In this document: piece after piece, positions 23,091-34,850 of the stretch | Layout: each line of letters opens with the position of its first letter | Numbering within the stretch: the stretch's first letter is position 1 | NCBI GenBank assembly: GCA_932294295.1 | Contig: OW028578.1 | Span: 35,375,185 to 35,439,184 of the forward strand | Length of the DNA: 64,000 nucleotides | Source: Alitta virens | Lineage: Eukaryota; Annelida; Polychaeta; Phyllodocida; Nereididae | Reading direction: 5' to 3' | The notes under the pieces: generated by a model | The model's database searches: none | What the model saw: the letters and a program-made list of their open reading frames with translations, nothing else | Told to the model about the DNA's origin: nothing | Translations under genes and position numbers: made by a program

Positions 23091-26000
23091 ATGGACAGTA
23101 TCATTCAGTGGAACTGTCGAGGTTTCAGAGCCAACTTCGATGAAATAGGTTGCATGGTCCAAGACTTAAACCCTAGTGTTTTCTGTCTACAGGAAACATT
23201 TCTGAAACCTCCAAATAGTTTTAAACTGAGAAACTATCATATGTATAATACATATGGCAATATTGCCCACGATAGAGCCACTGGTGGCTCATCAATTTTA
23301 GTTAAAAATGGCATCATTCATACCCATATTGCTCTTAACACTAACCTTCAGGCTACAGCAGTTCGTCTGAACCTGAATAAAACATTCACCATATGTTCCT
23401 TATATATTCCTCCACCCTTTCACCTTACAGCCAGTGATTTGCATAACCTTTACAATCAACTTCCTGAACCGCGTCTTATCCTAGGAGATTATAACAGCCA
23501 TAACCAATTGTGGGGAAGCACTTCCCACAACAACAAAGGAAAAACCATTGAAGATTTTCTCAATGACCACACCCTTTGCTTGTTCAATAATGGTTCACCT
23601 ACATATCTTCACCCAGGTCATGGAACATTTTCAGCGATAGACCTTAGTATATGTGATCCAGCGTTATTTCTGGAATTTGAATGGAGAGTATTAGAGGACA
23701 CTCGCGGCAGTGATCATTTTCCTATTGTCCTACAAAACGTAGAAGGTACAAGAGAAGTGGGTCAACTCCGATGGAAGTTGCATAAAGCGGATTGGACCTC
23801 CTTCGAAAAGCACTGCTTAGAAGCAATTACTATGTCTCATTATAGGAATTGTAATAATCTCGTTGAAGATTTTACTGATGATATTACTGATATAGCCAAT
23901 AAAACAATACCGATGACAAAAAATAATTCTAAACGAAGTGCAAGACCCTGGTTTGACGACGAAGTAAGAGAAGCTATTAAAAACCGTAAGAAAGCCCTCA
24001 GAATTTTTAAATCACAGCCGACCATCAACAATCTGAATAATTTTAAGTGCCTGAAAGCCAAAGCGCGTAGAATTGTCAGGCAAAAAAAACGTAGTTGCTG
24101 GAGAGACTATGTCTCCAGACTCACTGAAAGAACTCCTAGCAATAAAGTCTGGAAAATGATTAAGAAGATTGAAGGAAGAACCTAGCTTCGCATGTAAGCA
24201 TTCTAGAAGTGAATGGAGAACATCTCTCCTCACCAGAACAAATATCAAACGGGTTAGGAGAACAGTTTGCATACAACTCCTCATCGGAGAACTATACGAG
24301 AGAATTTCAATGTTATAAGGCTCAAGCTGAGAGATTAACCCTAAATATACAGTCTGATAACAGCGAAGATTATAACTCCTACATCACCTTAGAAGAACTT
24401 CAGAAGGCCATCTTAAAAGCGACTGACTCTGCAACAGGCCCTGATAATATACATTATCAAATCTTAAAACACCTACCTCAATCCTCTTTAAAAACATTAC
24501 TGTACATCTTTAATCAAATTTGGGAGAAGGGATGTCTTCCATCCCTGTGGAAACAAGCCACGGTCATCCCAATTCCCAAGCCGGGGAAGGATCATAGTGA
24601 TCCTATGAATTATCGACCAATAGCCTTAACCAGTTGTCTATGTAAGACAATGGAGCGAATTGTTACTGATAGACTGGTTTGGTTCCTGGAGTCGAACCAG
24701 CTTATTACAGAGTTCCAATCTGGATTTCGCCGTCACAGGAGCACATTAGATCATTTAGTCAGACTGGAAACTTATGTTAGAGATGCTTTCATTAACAGAG
24801 AACACGTAGTAGCCATATTCTTTGACCTAGAAAAAGCTTATGACACTACATGGAAATATGGAATAATGAAAGATCTCCACGACTTAGGGCTTCGAGGTCG
24901 CCTTCCAGTTTTCATCAGATCCTTCCTACAGGATCGCTTCTTTAAGGTCCGAGTGGGATCAACGATGTCAAGCCCCTACTCTCAGGAGAATGGAGTCCCT
25001 CAGGGTAGTATTCTCTTGCCCACCCTCTTTAACGTCAAAATCAACAGTATAGTAAATTCCATCTCAGAAAATCTCATGTCGTCCCTATATGTTGACGATT
25101 TCCTCATTGCATATCGTTCCAGATATATGCCAACCATAGAACGACAACTGCAATTAAATTTGAATAGGATTCACAAATGGTCACTCGAAAATGGCTTCAA
25201 GATCTCTAAACAGAAGACAGTTTGTCTGCCTTTCTATTATTTACGATCAAACCATCCAGATCCATCACTAATAATTGACAACTGTCAAATAAAAGTGGTG
25301 AATGAAACAAAATTTTTGGGTGTACTCTTTGACTCCAAATTCTCTTTCATTCCGCATACCAAAGCACTGAAAGCAAAGTGCCTGAAATCAATGAACCTCC
25401 TTAAAGTAGTGAGCAAATATAATTGGGGTGGGGACACAACGGTCCTCCTTCGTCTCTATCGAGCAATTACTCGTTCTCGACTTGATTATGGTTCTGTGGT
25501 ATATGGCTCCGCCAGACCATCTTATCTAAAATGCCTGAATTCTGTACATCATCAAGGGTTGCGACTAAGCTTAAGAGCTTTTCGTACATCTCCTGTAGAG
25601 AGCTTATATGTACTGGCAGGGAAACCTCCACTTTCCCTTCGTCGTATCAAGTTATCCATGCAATACATACTAAAAGTAGCTTCAACTCCAACAAATCCAA
25701 CATATGATGTAATATTTCATCCAAAATACATGCATCATTATGAATCTCGTTCAAACGCCATTCGACCACTGGGATTACGCATGAAATTCTACCTTGAGGC
25801 TGCAAAAATTGATACTACAATCATTGCCGAGACGGAAGTACCACCCATTCCGCCATGGATTCTCCCAGTCCCGAAAGTTATACTGGATTTGGCAGAGCTT
25901 AAGAAAAGCGAAACCAATCCGGTAGACTATCAAAACCTATTTTATAGTATAAGGTTTAAATACGAATCGTACAAATTTCTATACACAGATGGCTCAAAAA

Positions 26001-26805
26001 TGGAAAGACGAGTAGGCTGTGCTGTCACTTCTTATAAAACCGTTATAGCTGAATGTCGTCTTCCAGACCACTGCTCAATATATACTGCAGAATTAACAGC
26101 TATTTACCTTGCCTTAAAGAACATCGAGGAATCAGAATCAGATCGTTATGTTATCTGTTCTGATTCCAAATCTTCTCTTCAAGCAATCCAAAATAAACAA
26201 CTTGATAACCCTGGGATCTTAGATGTTCTTATTAAGTATTTCTATCTTCATGAATAATTCTGATTAAGTATTTCTATCTTCACGAATACAAAGACATAGT
26301 ATTCTGCTGGATTCCTGGACACGCTGGCATTGAAGGGAATGAAAAAGCAGACCTGGCAGCAAAAAGGGCTCTTACAAAAGAGATAACTGATTTTACCATT
26401 CCATACACTGATTTTAAAATGACTATAAAATCTTTTATCATGTCTTGCTGGCAAAGACAATGGAATGAATGTAATAACAACAAGTTGCATTCAATCTTAC
26501 CTTGCATTCAAAATAAAATACCGAGTAGGTTCAATACTCGCAAAGATCAAGGATTATATCACAGATGCCTCATAGGACATTCAAGACTTACACATTTACA
26601 CCTTTTAGTCAATCAACCGGCACCGGTATGCCAGAGTTGTCGGTGCCCCCTAACAATCAAACATATTTTATTAGATTGCAGCCACTTACAACGCTTTAGA
26701 AGACCTTTGTTTCAAGCTAATACCTTACAACATCTCTTTACCAGATATCCAACCCAGACAATTATAGATTTTTTATATGCTTCTGGTTTCTACTACCAAA
26801 TATAG
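23091..26805 (+). pseudogene. LINE ORF2 (copy A), endonuclease-RT-RNase H, broken
   Basis: Readable in three pieces: 23091-24185 (APE-type endonuclease, ends after the missing A), 24209-26257 (reverse transcriptase with SLYVDDFLIAY and most of RNase H), and 26280-26805 (rest of RNase H with WIPGHAGIEGNEKAD and the C-terminal Cys/His knuckle). The endonuclease has GDYNSHNQLWG where copy B has GDFNSHNQLWG. Not functional as a single protein. Confidence 0.88.
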
Positions 26806-26893
26806 TTAATCAATCTTAACCTAGAGAGCCTCTACATAGCCCACTCAGGTGCTGATGAGGCGTTAAACAATAACTCACACACACACACACACA

Positions 26894-27500
26894 TCTTCAT
26901 GAATACAAAGACATTGTATTCTGCTGGATTCCTGGACACGCTTGCATTGAAGGGAATGAAAAAGCAGACCTAGCAGCAAAAAGGGCTCTTGCAAAAGAGA
27001 TAACTGATTTTACCATTCCATACACTGATTTTAAAATGACTATAAAATCTTTTATCATGTCTTGCTGGCAAAGACAATGGAATGAATGTAATAACAACAA
27101 GTTGCATTCAATCTTACCTTGCATTCAAAATAAAATACCTAGTAGGTTCAATACTCGCAAAGATCAAGGAATATATCACAGATGCCTCATAGGACATTCA
27201 AGACTTACACATTTACACCTTTTAGTCAATGAACCGGCACCGGTATGCCAGAGTTGTCGGTGCCCCCTAACAATCAAACATATTTTATTAGATTGCACCC
27301 ACTTACAACGCATTAGAAGACCTCTGTTTCAAGCTACTACCTTACAACATCTCTTTACTAGATATCCAACCCAGACAATTATTCGATTTTTTATATGCTT
27401 CTGGTTTCTACTACCAAATATAGATAATCAATCTTAACCTAGAGAGCCTCTACATAGCCCACTCAGGTGCTGATGAGGCGTTAAACAATAACACACACAC
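26894..27500 (+). mobile_element. 5'-truncated I-like LINE appended to copy A
   Basis: Begins in the RNase H region (tcttcatgaatacaaagaca) immediately after copy A's (ac)n tail, runs to the C-terminal knuckle and 3' UTR and ends in its own (ac)n. Carries a few differences from copy A, so it is an independent insertion. Its junction lies exactly within the (ac)n tail of the first element. Confidence 0.85.
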
Positions 27501-27504
27501 ACAC

Positions 27505-27732
27505 CTCAATGACATAATTAGCCGTTGATCCTAGACTTATATCAGATATGTATTTGTCAAATTTTGGAATTAGATGAGTTATGGTTACTACATCTCCCAT
27601 GGCAAATGTGGTCTTAGCCAGATCCCTCCAAAGTGCCACTGTCATTTCACCGGTTCCATCTCTGATACTAATATTTTGTACGGCGATTTTGCAAGGACTT
27701 CGGCCCACACTTACTTCTCTTGGTATCTCATC
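27505..27732 (-). CDS. RPA-like OB-fold protein, internal exon
   Basis: Acceptor tctctttcag precedes GATGAGATACC (27732); the exon is 228 nt (76 codons, phase 0 at both ends) and its end ATTGAG abuts GTGTGTGT. Residues such as GTGEMTVALWRD, GDVVTITHLI and LGSTANYVIE fit an OB fold of the replication-protein-A type, which binds single-stranded nucleic acid. A second OB-like exon of the same strand lies at 31418-31838. The 3' end has been hit by a LINE: the splice donor now borders the LINE's (ac)n tail, and a duplicated donor remains at 21431-21439. Phases of the two OB exons do not match directly, so at least one exon is missing from this model. Confidence 0.6.
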
Positions 27733-28330
27733 CTGAAAGAGACAAAAATAGAAAAGTGTAAAACAATAATACAGTATAATTAACAAGTAAAGCTCTCTTT
27801 AAAAAAAGACAACTGTACCAGACTTTTGTGATATTATTGTGAAGGGTTTTGTTTGTCTGTTGTGAATTATGAAGTAAACATATTTAAAAAAAAAAAAAAA
27901 AAAAACATTCCCTGGCTTGGATTCGTCACCAGGACCTTCTGCCACGTGATTAATTTCTACCAGCATCTCGGACAATTTGGCCACCGTTTCATGCTATTTA
28001 GAGCGCAACTTTCCTGTAAGTAGATTACAGTCAAATGAAGGCCATGTGGTCAATTGCCCATGTTGTTTATATGTTCTATTACAGTAAAACACCATGGTTC
28101 TCGATTCAATTATGTCTAAAATGGTAATTTATGCATTTTGCATACATGTGGTAACTAAAATTTGGCTAAATCAGCTGAAACTGGTCATAGAGCAAGAGAG
28201 CTACAGAACTACCTTATATGGGCATGCACAAAAAGTGATGACAAAACTGTGTACATTTCATCCAATATATTTGTAACCCTGACTACAGAAGTACCTCTTT
28301 AGTAGTAATATATCTTAAGTTTAAGGTGTT
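27733..28330. other. Probable intron of the OB-fold gene
   Basis: Contains a poly(A) tract at 27883-27905 and a short minus-strand frame (27984-27905, KLSEMLVEINHVAEG) that I could not place as an exon. Otherwise unrecognised. Confidence 0.35.
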
Positions 28331-29425
28331 CTATAGATTTGGATCTGCTACAAAAACTGAGACACGCCTATAAAAGCAGTATCCAGTAAATGCAATGATT
28401 TGGACCTCCCAATCGATGTTAAACTGGAACTTTTAATTAACTTTTTTCACCTATACCTTTATATGGGTCAGAAATATGGGGTTATGAAAGTATATCTGTT
28501 GTAGAAAACTTGCATATTAAATTCTGTAAGAAAATTTTGCATGTGCACAAGTTCACTTCTCATAGTATTGTTCTGAGGGAATTGGGTAGATGCAGAATCC
28601 AGGAATTGATTAATAAATGTACAGGTTCGAGATTGCCAATGAAAGCTCATGTAAACTGTCTTATATTTACAGTATACTAAAGCAAATGCATAATAACAGT
28701 GGTTATAAATCCTAATGGCTTAATAAAACCCAAAACATTAAATAATTGTGGTATGTCATACTTCTGGAACTGATCTAGCCATGCTTAATAAAGAATGGTT
28801 CAAAAACACAAATCAACCTTTCAGATATAGCAAATCAGGAAATCAATGCAAATATAAATGATAATACGAAAAATTAAATCAAGCATTACCTCTTAGTACT
28901 AAGTAAATCGCAAAGAACACTGATAACAAAAATTAAATGCCTAAATAATAAGTTACCTGTTATAACAGGATGATATCAAAACATAAATCGACATCAAATA
29001 TAGTGTACGTACTGTCAATTAAAAAACATTAATAATCTAGGGGATGAATTCCATTACTTATTAGAATGTCCTCAATTTGAAGACGATAGAAAATCTATTT
29101 TAAAACCAATAATTTTCAAAGACCAAGTGTTGCTTAAATGACTATATTATTTAATACAGAAAATGTCAATGAACTAATTATCTTTGTTTAGTCTGATTGG
29201 TTCTCATCCAAAACTTTACATAGCTGCTGTCCATTTTGTTCGTCTATTTTTATAAATACTGAGATGCTATGTATTTTACAATATTACGTTATATATATGT
29301 TATAGTTTATATAGGGTATGTATTATATTGTATACTATATATAAATCTGCATATTTGTTTGTGTTAACTCCATATCAATTTTTGATGAGCTAATAAATGA
29401 ATTGAATTGAATGAATTGAAGAAGA
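28330..29425 (+). mobile_element. Degraded CR1/L2-like LINE, 3' part
   Basis: Broken frames resemble the C-terminal region of CR1-type ORF2, around YGSEIWGYESISVVENLH and, later, LGDEFHYLLECPQFEDDRK. The 3' end at about 29385-29425 is aataaatgaattgaattgaa, a simple repeat tail typical of this group. Many stops; inactive. Confidence 0.65.
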
Positions 29426-30140
29426 ATAAAGTATCATTTGAACAATAATGACGTATTAACAGCATTTAAAACATAAAATTCAATTTCATAATATTACTTT
29501 AAAGCTCCGTGTTAAAGCATGCAATAACAAATCGTTTAAAATAGCTGTGTGGTGTTTTTATTGTCTTTACATTATAATATCTGCATTGAGAATTTTTCAA
29601 GAATGAAAATAGTTCCTTTTTAGATTAAAAGTGAAAAAGTAATCTATGATAACCCTTGGATTGCTAGTTGCAGCAGGCCAGCGAATGATAATATATTCAA
29701 TTACACATTTTCAAAAAATGACTTCATGCTAAACAAATTCAATTTTATATATATTTCAACATTGACTGTGTAGACTATATTATTTATTAATGAATTTATT
29801 TTTATTCAACATATTACAGTTATGCATGACATTTTTCTAACCCAGGATTTACGGGACTCAATTCAATCTTTCCCACAAGTAATCTGTGGATTTCCTGCCA
29901 GTATTTCCAAACTTTGGAATTACATTAAGTCATTTCGCGAGTTGTTTTGACGTGACAATGTCAGATCTCTTTCACAGCAGCAGTTGAACAAAATGCCCAA
30001 TAGGTCTCTAGACTCAGCTCATACAGGAAGTGAGTAATTTATTTTTTTGCTCTAACATTCTACATAGTTTGTTATAGATACTGAAACATTTAAGAGTCAA
30101 AAGATACTTTCTTTATAGTTCAACAATAAATGTGATGGAA
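29426..30140. other. Spacer without recognised features
   Basis: AT-rich; nothing recognisable on either strand. Lies within the presumed intron of the OB-fold gene. Confidence 0.35.
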
Positions 30141-30199
30141 TTTCTCAGTGAAAGTGCAGCAGAAACAGTTTCACTTTCACATGGTAGTTTTTCTCACAA

Positions 30200-30532
30200 A
30201 CACTAGGTGGCGGTGGTTCTGGTCCTGGTGGCCCCCTGGAGGAATATACTTCCCGCTGAATTATTGCAAATGTCTGTATTGCAAACCATTTGCAGCATGG
30301 AAGACATTAAGTGACATGAGCAACTTGGTCTTGCAGGGTCACCATTGCCATATCCAGGGCCATGCTAGAACTGGGAAGTCTACACTTTTGCTGCCACCTA
30401 GGGTCAGATCTTCACCCATGAGCTTATGCCATGGTTCGCTGGGCCGCTGTGTTTACGCTTAGGCAGTTCCCAGCCAAATGCCATGGTGCCACCTAGGTTA
30501 GTTCTTGAAGTTATTGTGCTGCCACCTACCTG
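30200..30532. promoter_or_regulatory. Cluster of CTCF-like motifs
   Basis: Four matches to the CTCF core CCASYAGRKGGCRS occur within 333 bp: 30200-30213 plus (acactaggtggcgg, 13 of 14), and 30391-30404, 30486-30499 and 30519-30532 on the minus strand (12, 11 and 12 of 14). A weaker one lies at about 30229-30242. Whether they bind anything is unknown. Confidence 0.4.
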
Positions 30533-31417
30533 GACATCAAAAGTCATTTGCATACTAAAGTGAAACTTTCTTCATTTGTCATTAAACTATACACAAATAG
30601 TTCATTAATATTTTAATAAAACAATGAACGAGACCTCTATATCAGTGGGTGCATAAATAAGGGCAATATATTGATATGACAATTTTATTATTATCCAATG
30701 ACATGGCTGTATTGTTTGGTGCAGGACTGTACACCATGCCTGTGTCCAGAGACTCCTTGGGACAATGTTAACTACAGAAAACGGTCGTTGTATCTGAATG
30801 AACTTGAGGTAATTGCACATTTAAAGGTCATGTTTTTATCAGTGGTAGTATAGCAGTAAAATTACAGGGTTTGATTGTCGTGTCAATGATGCTTTAGGTA
30901 GTTATCAAGGTTTAACCATGTGTAAACATTGCCTTCAACATGGCGGTCTTTCATACCCTGATATACTATAAGATATTGACTGAAGTGAGGTCACCCGTGA
31001 TTTACTCGCCCAATTTAACTCGCCACAAAACGAACTCGCCCAATCAAAAACTCGCCGTTGCCTATGCGGCTGCCTGGTGTTTACCCGCCATGCCTCACCT
31101 AGCCCCCCTCAGTAAACTATCTTGATAACTAATAATGATAGAATGATGATGTTTATACCAATGTGTTCGCCATGACGAGCTATATTCATTGCCTCAATAA
31201 TGTTTTTTTTTTAGTCAACTTAGACTCACTACAACACTAACCAATATTTTCCTTCATGCAATCCGGTTTTTGCTGATAGCATAAAATGAGACGCAAAAAT
31301 GTCCGTCAAATGAATTCACCAGTCAGCTGCCTTATTAGGTGGGCGCTAATAATACTGTTGTGCGTGTTATTCAAATATTATTAAACTGAGACATATGACA
31401 AAATGATTTCAATTTAC
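30533..31417. other. Spacer, probable intron
   Basis: Mostly unrecognised. Contains a short array of actcgcccaa-like words at about 30998-31050. No ORF supported. Confidence 0.35.
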
Positions 31418-31838
31418 CTTGATGACTTCCCTTGATTGTGCTCATCTGTCTGTCACTATTACTGTCATAGTTCATCCTGACATTGTTTATTGTGCTGTGT
31501 GACGATGTGGGATTCAGCAATGCTGTAGCTTCATCTCTCAGTGGTTGAGGTACAGGCACATTAACACTGTTCCTGACAATCGTGCCAGCGTTCAAATAAA
31601 CTGTTTTCCTTGCATAATTATAATTAGTAAATATGTATGATTTTCCAGTTTGCAGTTTCTCTGCAATGGAAGTCCTCGATGTAGATCCCTTTATGGCTGA
31701 CTTTATGGCTGAGGTTGCGTCAGCCAGCGCAATCATTGTGCCTCCATCAAAATTGGCTTTTTCAACAACTGTGGCCCTAATGGCTTTTACACAAGGCATG
31801 GGTCCTCTATTTTGTTGCAAGGCCTTGAGAGTAATCAT
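31418..31838 (-). CDS. RPA-like OB-fold protein, first coding exon
   Basis: ATG at 31838-31836 opens a 140-codon frame ending at a good donor (CAAG|gtaaat, 31418/31417; phase 1). The fold pattern FDGGTMIALADATSAIK ... GKSYIFTNYNY ... VYLNAGTIV fits a five-stranded OB barrel; a Ser/Asn-rich linker follows. Together with 27505-27732 it suggests a protein with tandem OB folds binding single-stranded DNA or RNA. The exact orthologue is not recognised. Intron of 3.7 kb to the next recognised exon includes LINE debris. Confidence 0.55.
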
Positions 31839-32240
31839 TGTTACAAGTCCAGTTCAATCCTTTCTAAAAGAGCAAATGACGCCAAATTTCGTCAAATGAT
31901 GGCACTTGGAAGTGCCTCTTGTGATAGCCAATAGAAATAGAATATTTTATGATTGTCAATTTTTTTTAACCAATAAGAGCTGGGTGTGGAGAGGGTCATG
32001 TGGTTACAAAAAGTAATTTGCAGATTGTCCCAAATTTGTTATGTAATATTTCAACATGTGAAAACATTTCAATGCTTGAAAACATTCATTGACCCCATCG
32101 CTTGATGGCATTCAATGGATAACAAACAATCAAATTAACTAAATCAGCTTGACCATCAGATTTGCACAGTTAGATCTTAGTTTGGTCAAAAAGGTCACCT
32201 CCTGAGAACATTCATTGACTCCATTCTAAAATAAAGTAAT
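31839..32240. other. Region upstream of the OB-fold gene start
   Basis: Presumed 5' flank of the minus-strand OB-fold gene. No TATA box or other promoter element is convincing. A locally repeated ttcattgac(t/c)cc phrase occurs near 32087 and 32213. Confidence 0.35.
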
Positions 32241-32402
32241 CACTAACTATCTATCTATATGTCTGTCTATCTGTCTGTCATCTCTATTTATCTATGTATC
32301 TATCTGTGCATGTATGTATGTATATATCTATATATATTTATCTATCTATCTATCTCTCTATCTATCTATCTCTCTATCTACCTATCTCTCTATCTATCTA
32401 TC
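32241..32402. repeat. (TATC)n microsatellite
   Basis: About 160 bp of tatc/tctg/tgta tetranucleotide repeats abutting the 3' end of the BEL/Pao gag relic. Confidence 0.95.
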
Positions 32403-33207
32403 AGAGCCAATCTCTTCCATCTGTTGCGGATGTAAGGCTGCAATTTGGAAATCAAGTCGATGATGCACGACTGAGTATCAACTTCACCCACACGCTTCAG
32501 ACTCGAGAGTGTAGTATAACAGTTGCGAAGATCATCGCAGAACTTTAAAAGCTGATCAGGCGATTTAATAGGAAGACCACTCTTGAGTGTAGAGATGACT
32601 TTCTCAGAGATAAGATGACTATCCCCGAAACAATCACGCAGGATGTCCCTGGCCTCCCACTAACCCTCCGTTCCCTCAAAAACGACACATGACTGTACGG
32701 CGTCATTAGCCTTGCTACAGGTATATTGCAATAAACGTGTAAGTTTGACCTTATCATCATCATATACGGAGTCCACACTCTCATCAAAGAAAGTCATGAA
32801 ATTGAGATATTTAAGCGGATCACCACCATATGTGGGTAACTTAACCTTAGGCAAATTGATATACCGAATCAGTTCCTTATGTGACATTTGATCTGTAGGC
32901 TCTTGCTTAGATGGAATAGCAGCGTCAAACCTTTTCAACCGTGACTTGGCTTCTTTAAACACAGTCACATACTTTAAGCGCATGTCAGAATAGTAATCAT
33001 TACTTTTCTCTATTTCATCTTCATCCTCTAAAGTTTTGTGTTATGTGTCATGTGCTTCTTCAAAATTTTTTAACTTTTCTGTTAGATTTCCAAGCTTGTC
33101 TCTTACTATTTCGGCGCATCCTCTTCAACCACCGATCGATGTAGATCATTGATGCTTCTCGTCAATGCAGACTTCCGAGCTGACCTGGCTTTCTTGCTTT
33201 CTGCCAT
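32403..33207 (-). pseudogene. BEL/Pao-type gag relic
   Basis: From an ATG at 33207 (MAESKKARSARK) through LPKVKLPTYGGDPLKYLNFM, the signature of the Pao-type gag domain (DUF1759-like), to RNRWKRLALIDR at about 32405. Lesions: a frame change near 33110, stop codons near 33045 and 32658, and no protease or pol downstream, where a microsatellite begins. A dead fragment of an LTR retrotransposon. Confidence 0.7.
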
Positions 33208-33292
33208 GATGTTGCTGGCATTTATTCACTGACTGGTTTCGACTTAAAAGAGCTGTTGCTTGGTTGTTGAAATTTGTAGATTTTCTAAAGAA

Positions 33293-33408
33293 CAAACGTG
33301 GTGTCATGGCTACCGGTCTATTGGTTCATGATCTTGGTCGATAATGCTCACGCTGAACATAACCCACATGAATCAATAGACCAATAGCCTGGGCACCACG
33401 TTTTGTTC
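33293..33408. repeat. Imperfect inverted repeat
   Basis: aacgtggtgtcatggctacc...ggtctattggttcatga at 33293-33332 pairs with gaatcaatagaccaatagcc...accacgtt at 33370-33406. Purpose unknown; may be a small fold-back element. Confidence 0.6.
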
Positions 33409-33498
33409 TCTATATCTGATGTTGTATATTACTTTGTGTTGTAATAATCATATTTTTATGTTTGTATTAAATTCCAAGGTATTTAATGTGGGGGAGTG

Positions 33499-34060
33499 TA
33501 ACAACCTGGTGCTGTTATCAGTGTTGTTATACATTAACACTAGGTGTCCTATGTGGTCAGTTCCCTCCACAGTTTAAATTTACCCTAGTGGTGTTGTAAT
33601 GCATCACTTGACCTATTGCACATGCTCAATTGCAATTGTTTGTCCTAGTTATTCATGCATGCAATCATTTCAAATTCATGCATTGTCATGTCACCACTGA
33701 ATGAATAAAGACATGGTTCCATGTGGAATCTAGCTGAAGTGGTTAAGTCAACTTTGGATTGTGTGTTTTTGGAAGATGCCATGCATTTGTAAGTCTATTT
33801 GTCTATTTACAATTTTGTTGTTTCATTTTATTAGATTACTAATTTGATTGGGTTGACTGATATTTTATTGATTCACTTAAGTGTTTTGTGGCTTAGGAAA
33901 TCAATTGTGATTTCTGTAATATTTGGTTATGTAAACTGAGTTATGTATGCTATTAAGTAAACTGATTACTTTGGAAGTGTATACATTCTTTGTGTAATTG
34001 TAATTATTTCTTTTCATATTTATTTAATTAATTTATTTCTTGTTAATTTGGCAGATTCAC
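33499..34060 (+). mobile_element. Possible LTR (plus strand)
   Basis: tgtaacaacctggtgctgtt is preceded by a purine-rich tract (atgtgggggag) as at the start of a 3' LTR, and aataaa occurs at about 33704. The right end is a guess; no partner LTR is in the window and the nearby gag relic is on the other strand. Confidence 0.3.
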
Positions 34061-34188
34061 CGATTACTCAACGATTAAAACCTTTGTCACGTGAATCAAA
34101 GGCATTTGCAAGTCATCCCACTCTTTGATATACACACATCCAACAATGTCCATAATTAGGTCGCTAGGCTGTGAGGTGACGACACTTA

Positions 34189-34847
34189 AGGGGGTTTCAC
34201 ACATAGCCGGATCGGACGCCGGAGCGTCCCGGAGGTCAACTCCGGAATACTCCCGCATACTCCGGGGAAAGCCGTATAGACATCGTGTTCATGTCCGGGA
34301 TTGTCCGGCATTGTCCGTCATTGTCCGGGGCGCTCCGGGAGCACCTTGGGACTCCGGGGGAAAAAATTAAACATGTTTAATTTTTCATGCCGGAGTTCCC
34401 GGAGTAATTTAATCCGTGTAGATCCGTGTAGATCCGTGTAGACCCGTGTAGACCCGTGTAGACGCCCAGTAGACTCCGCCGATCTCCGTATTGACTCCGG
34501 CATGTCTCCGGCTACATCCGGCGTCAACCGGGCATGAATATTTCGCCGCCATTAACGCCGGAGAGTACAAGGAGCCACAACGGATCCACACGAATGAACA
34601 CGGTGTAAAGACCGGTGATATCCGCGAAGGCACCGTGAAAATCCGGTTCACTCCTCACTCTAAACGGGACCGTCGTGATAGCTCCGTGTTGCTTCTTGTT
34701 GAGACCGTATTGACATCGTGTACACATCGTCAAACATTTATTTTTTGTTGACATTTAACAGCTCTTTGATCCCGGAACCCCCCGGAGTGAAAGAAATTTT
34801 ACTCCGGGACGCTCCGGCGTCTGATCCGGCTATGTGTGAAACCCCCT
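34189..34847. mobile_element. TIR element, family 3 (CTCCGG arrays), TTA target duplication
   Basis: Termini AGGGGGTTTCACACATAGCC and its complement, flanked by TTA at 34186-34188 and 34848-34850. The interior is non-coding and packed with ctccgg and gtagatccgtgt words, the same sequence that makes up the subterminal repeats. TIR start and TTA duplication suggest a PIF/Harbinger-type non-autonomous element. Apparent ORFs here are repeat artefacts. Confidence 0.8.
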
Positions 34848-34850
34848 TTA

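Larger units (their letters stand above)
21445..26893 (+). mobile_element. I-like LINE copy A, full length but frameshifted
   Basis: Starts gccctcgaaggtcc as in copy B (43185) and ends with gctgatgaggcgttaaacaa plus (ac)n. Compared with copy B it has an extra C in ORF1 (C8 instead of C7 at about 22891), a lost A in ORF2 near 24178 and a ~32-bp local duplication at about 26230-26265, each breaking the frame. With the adjoining truncated copy it is bounded by acacctcaa at 21431-21439 and 27501-27509, a probable common target duplication; five extra bases (gcatc) precede the 5' end. Confidence 0.9.

Noticed and set aside
27036..27437. Separate small gene with a Cys/His knuckle
   Set aside because: It is the C-terminal end of LINE ORF2 in the 5'-truncated copy.
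32294..32548. ORF with YLSIYLSIYLS repeats
   Set aside because: Translation of the (TATC)n microsatellite.
34125..34754. Multiple ORFs over 60 codons in the 34-kb GC-rich island
   Set aside because: All lie inside a TIR element and reflect its repeated CTCCGG and gtagatccgt words.
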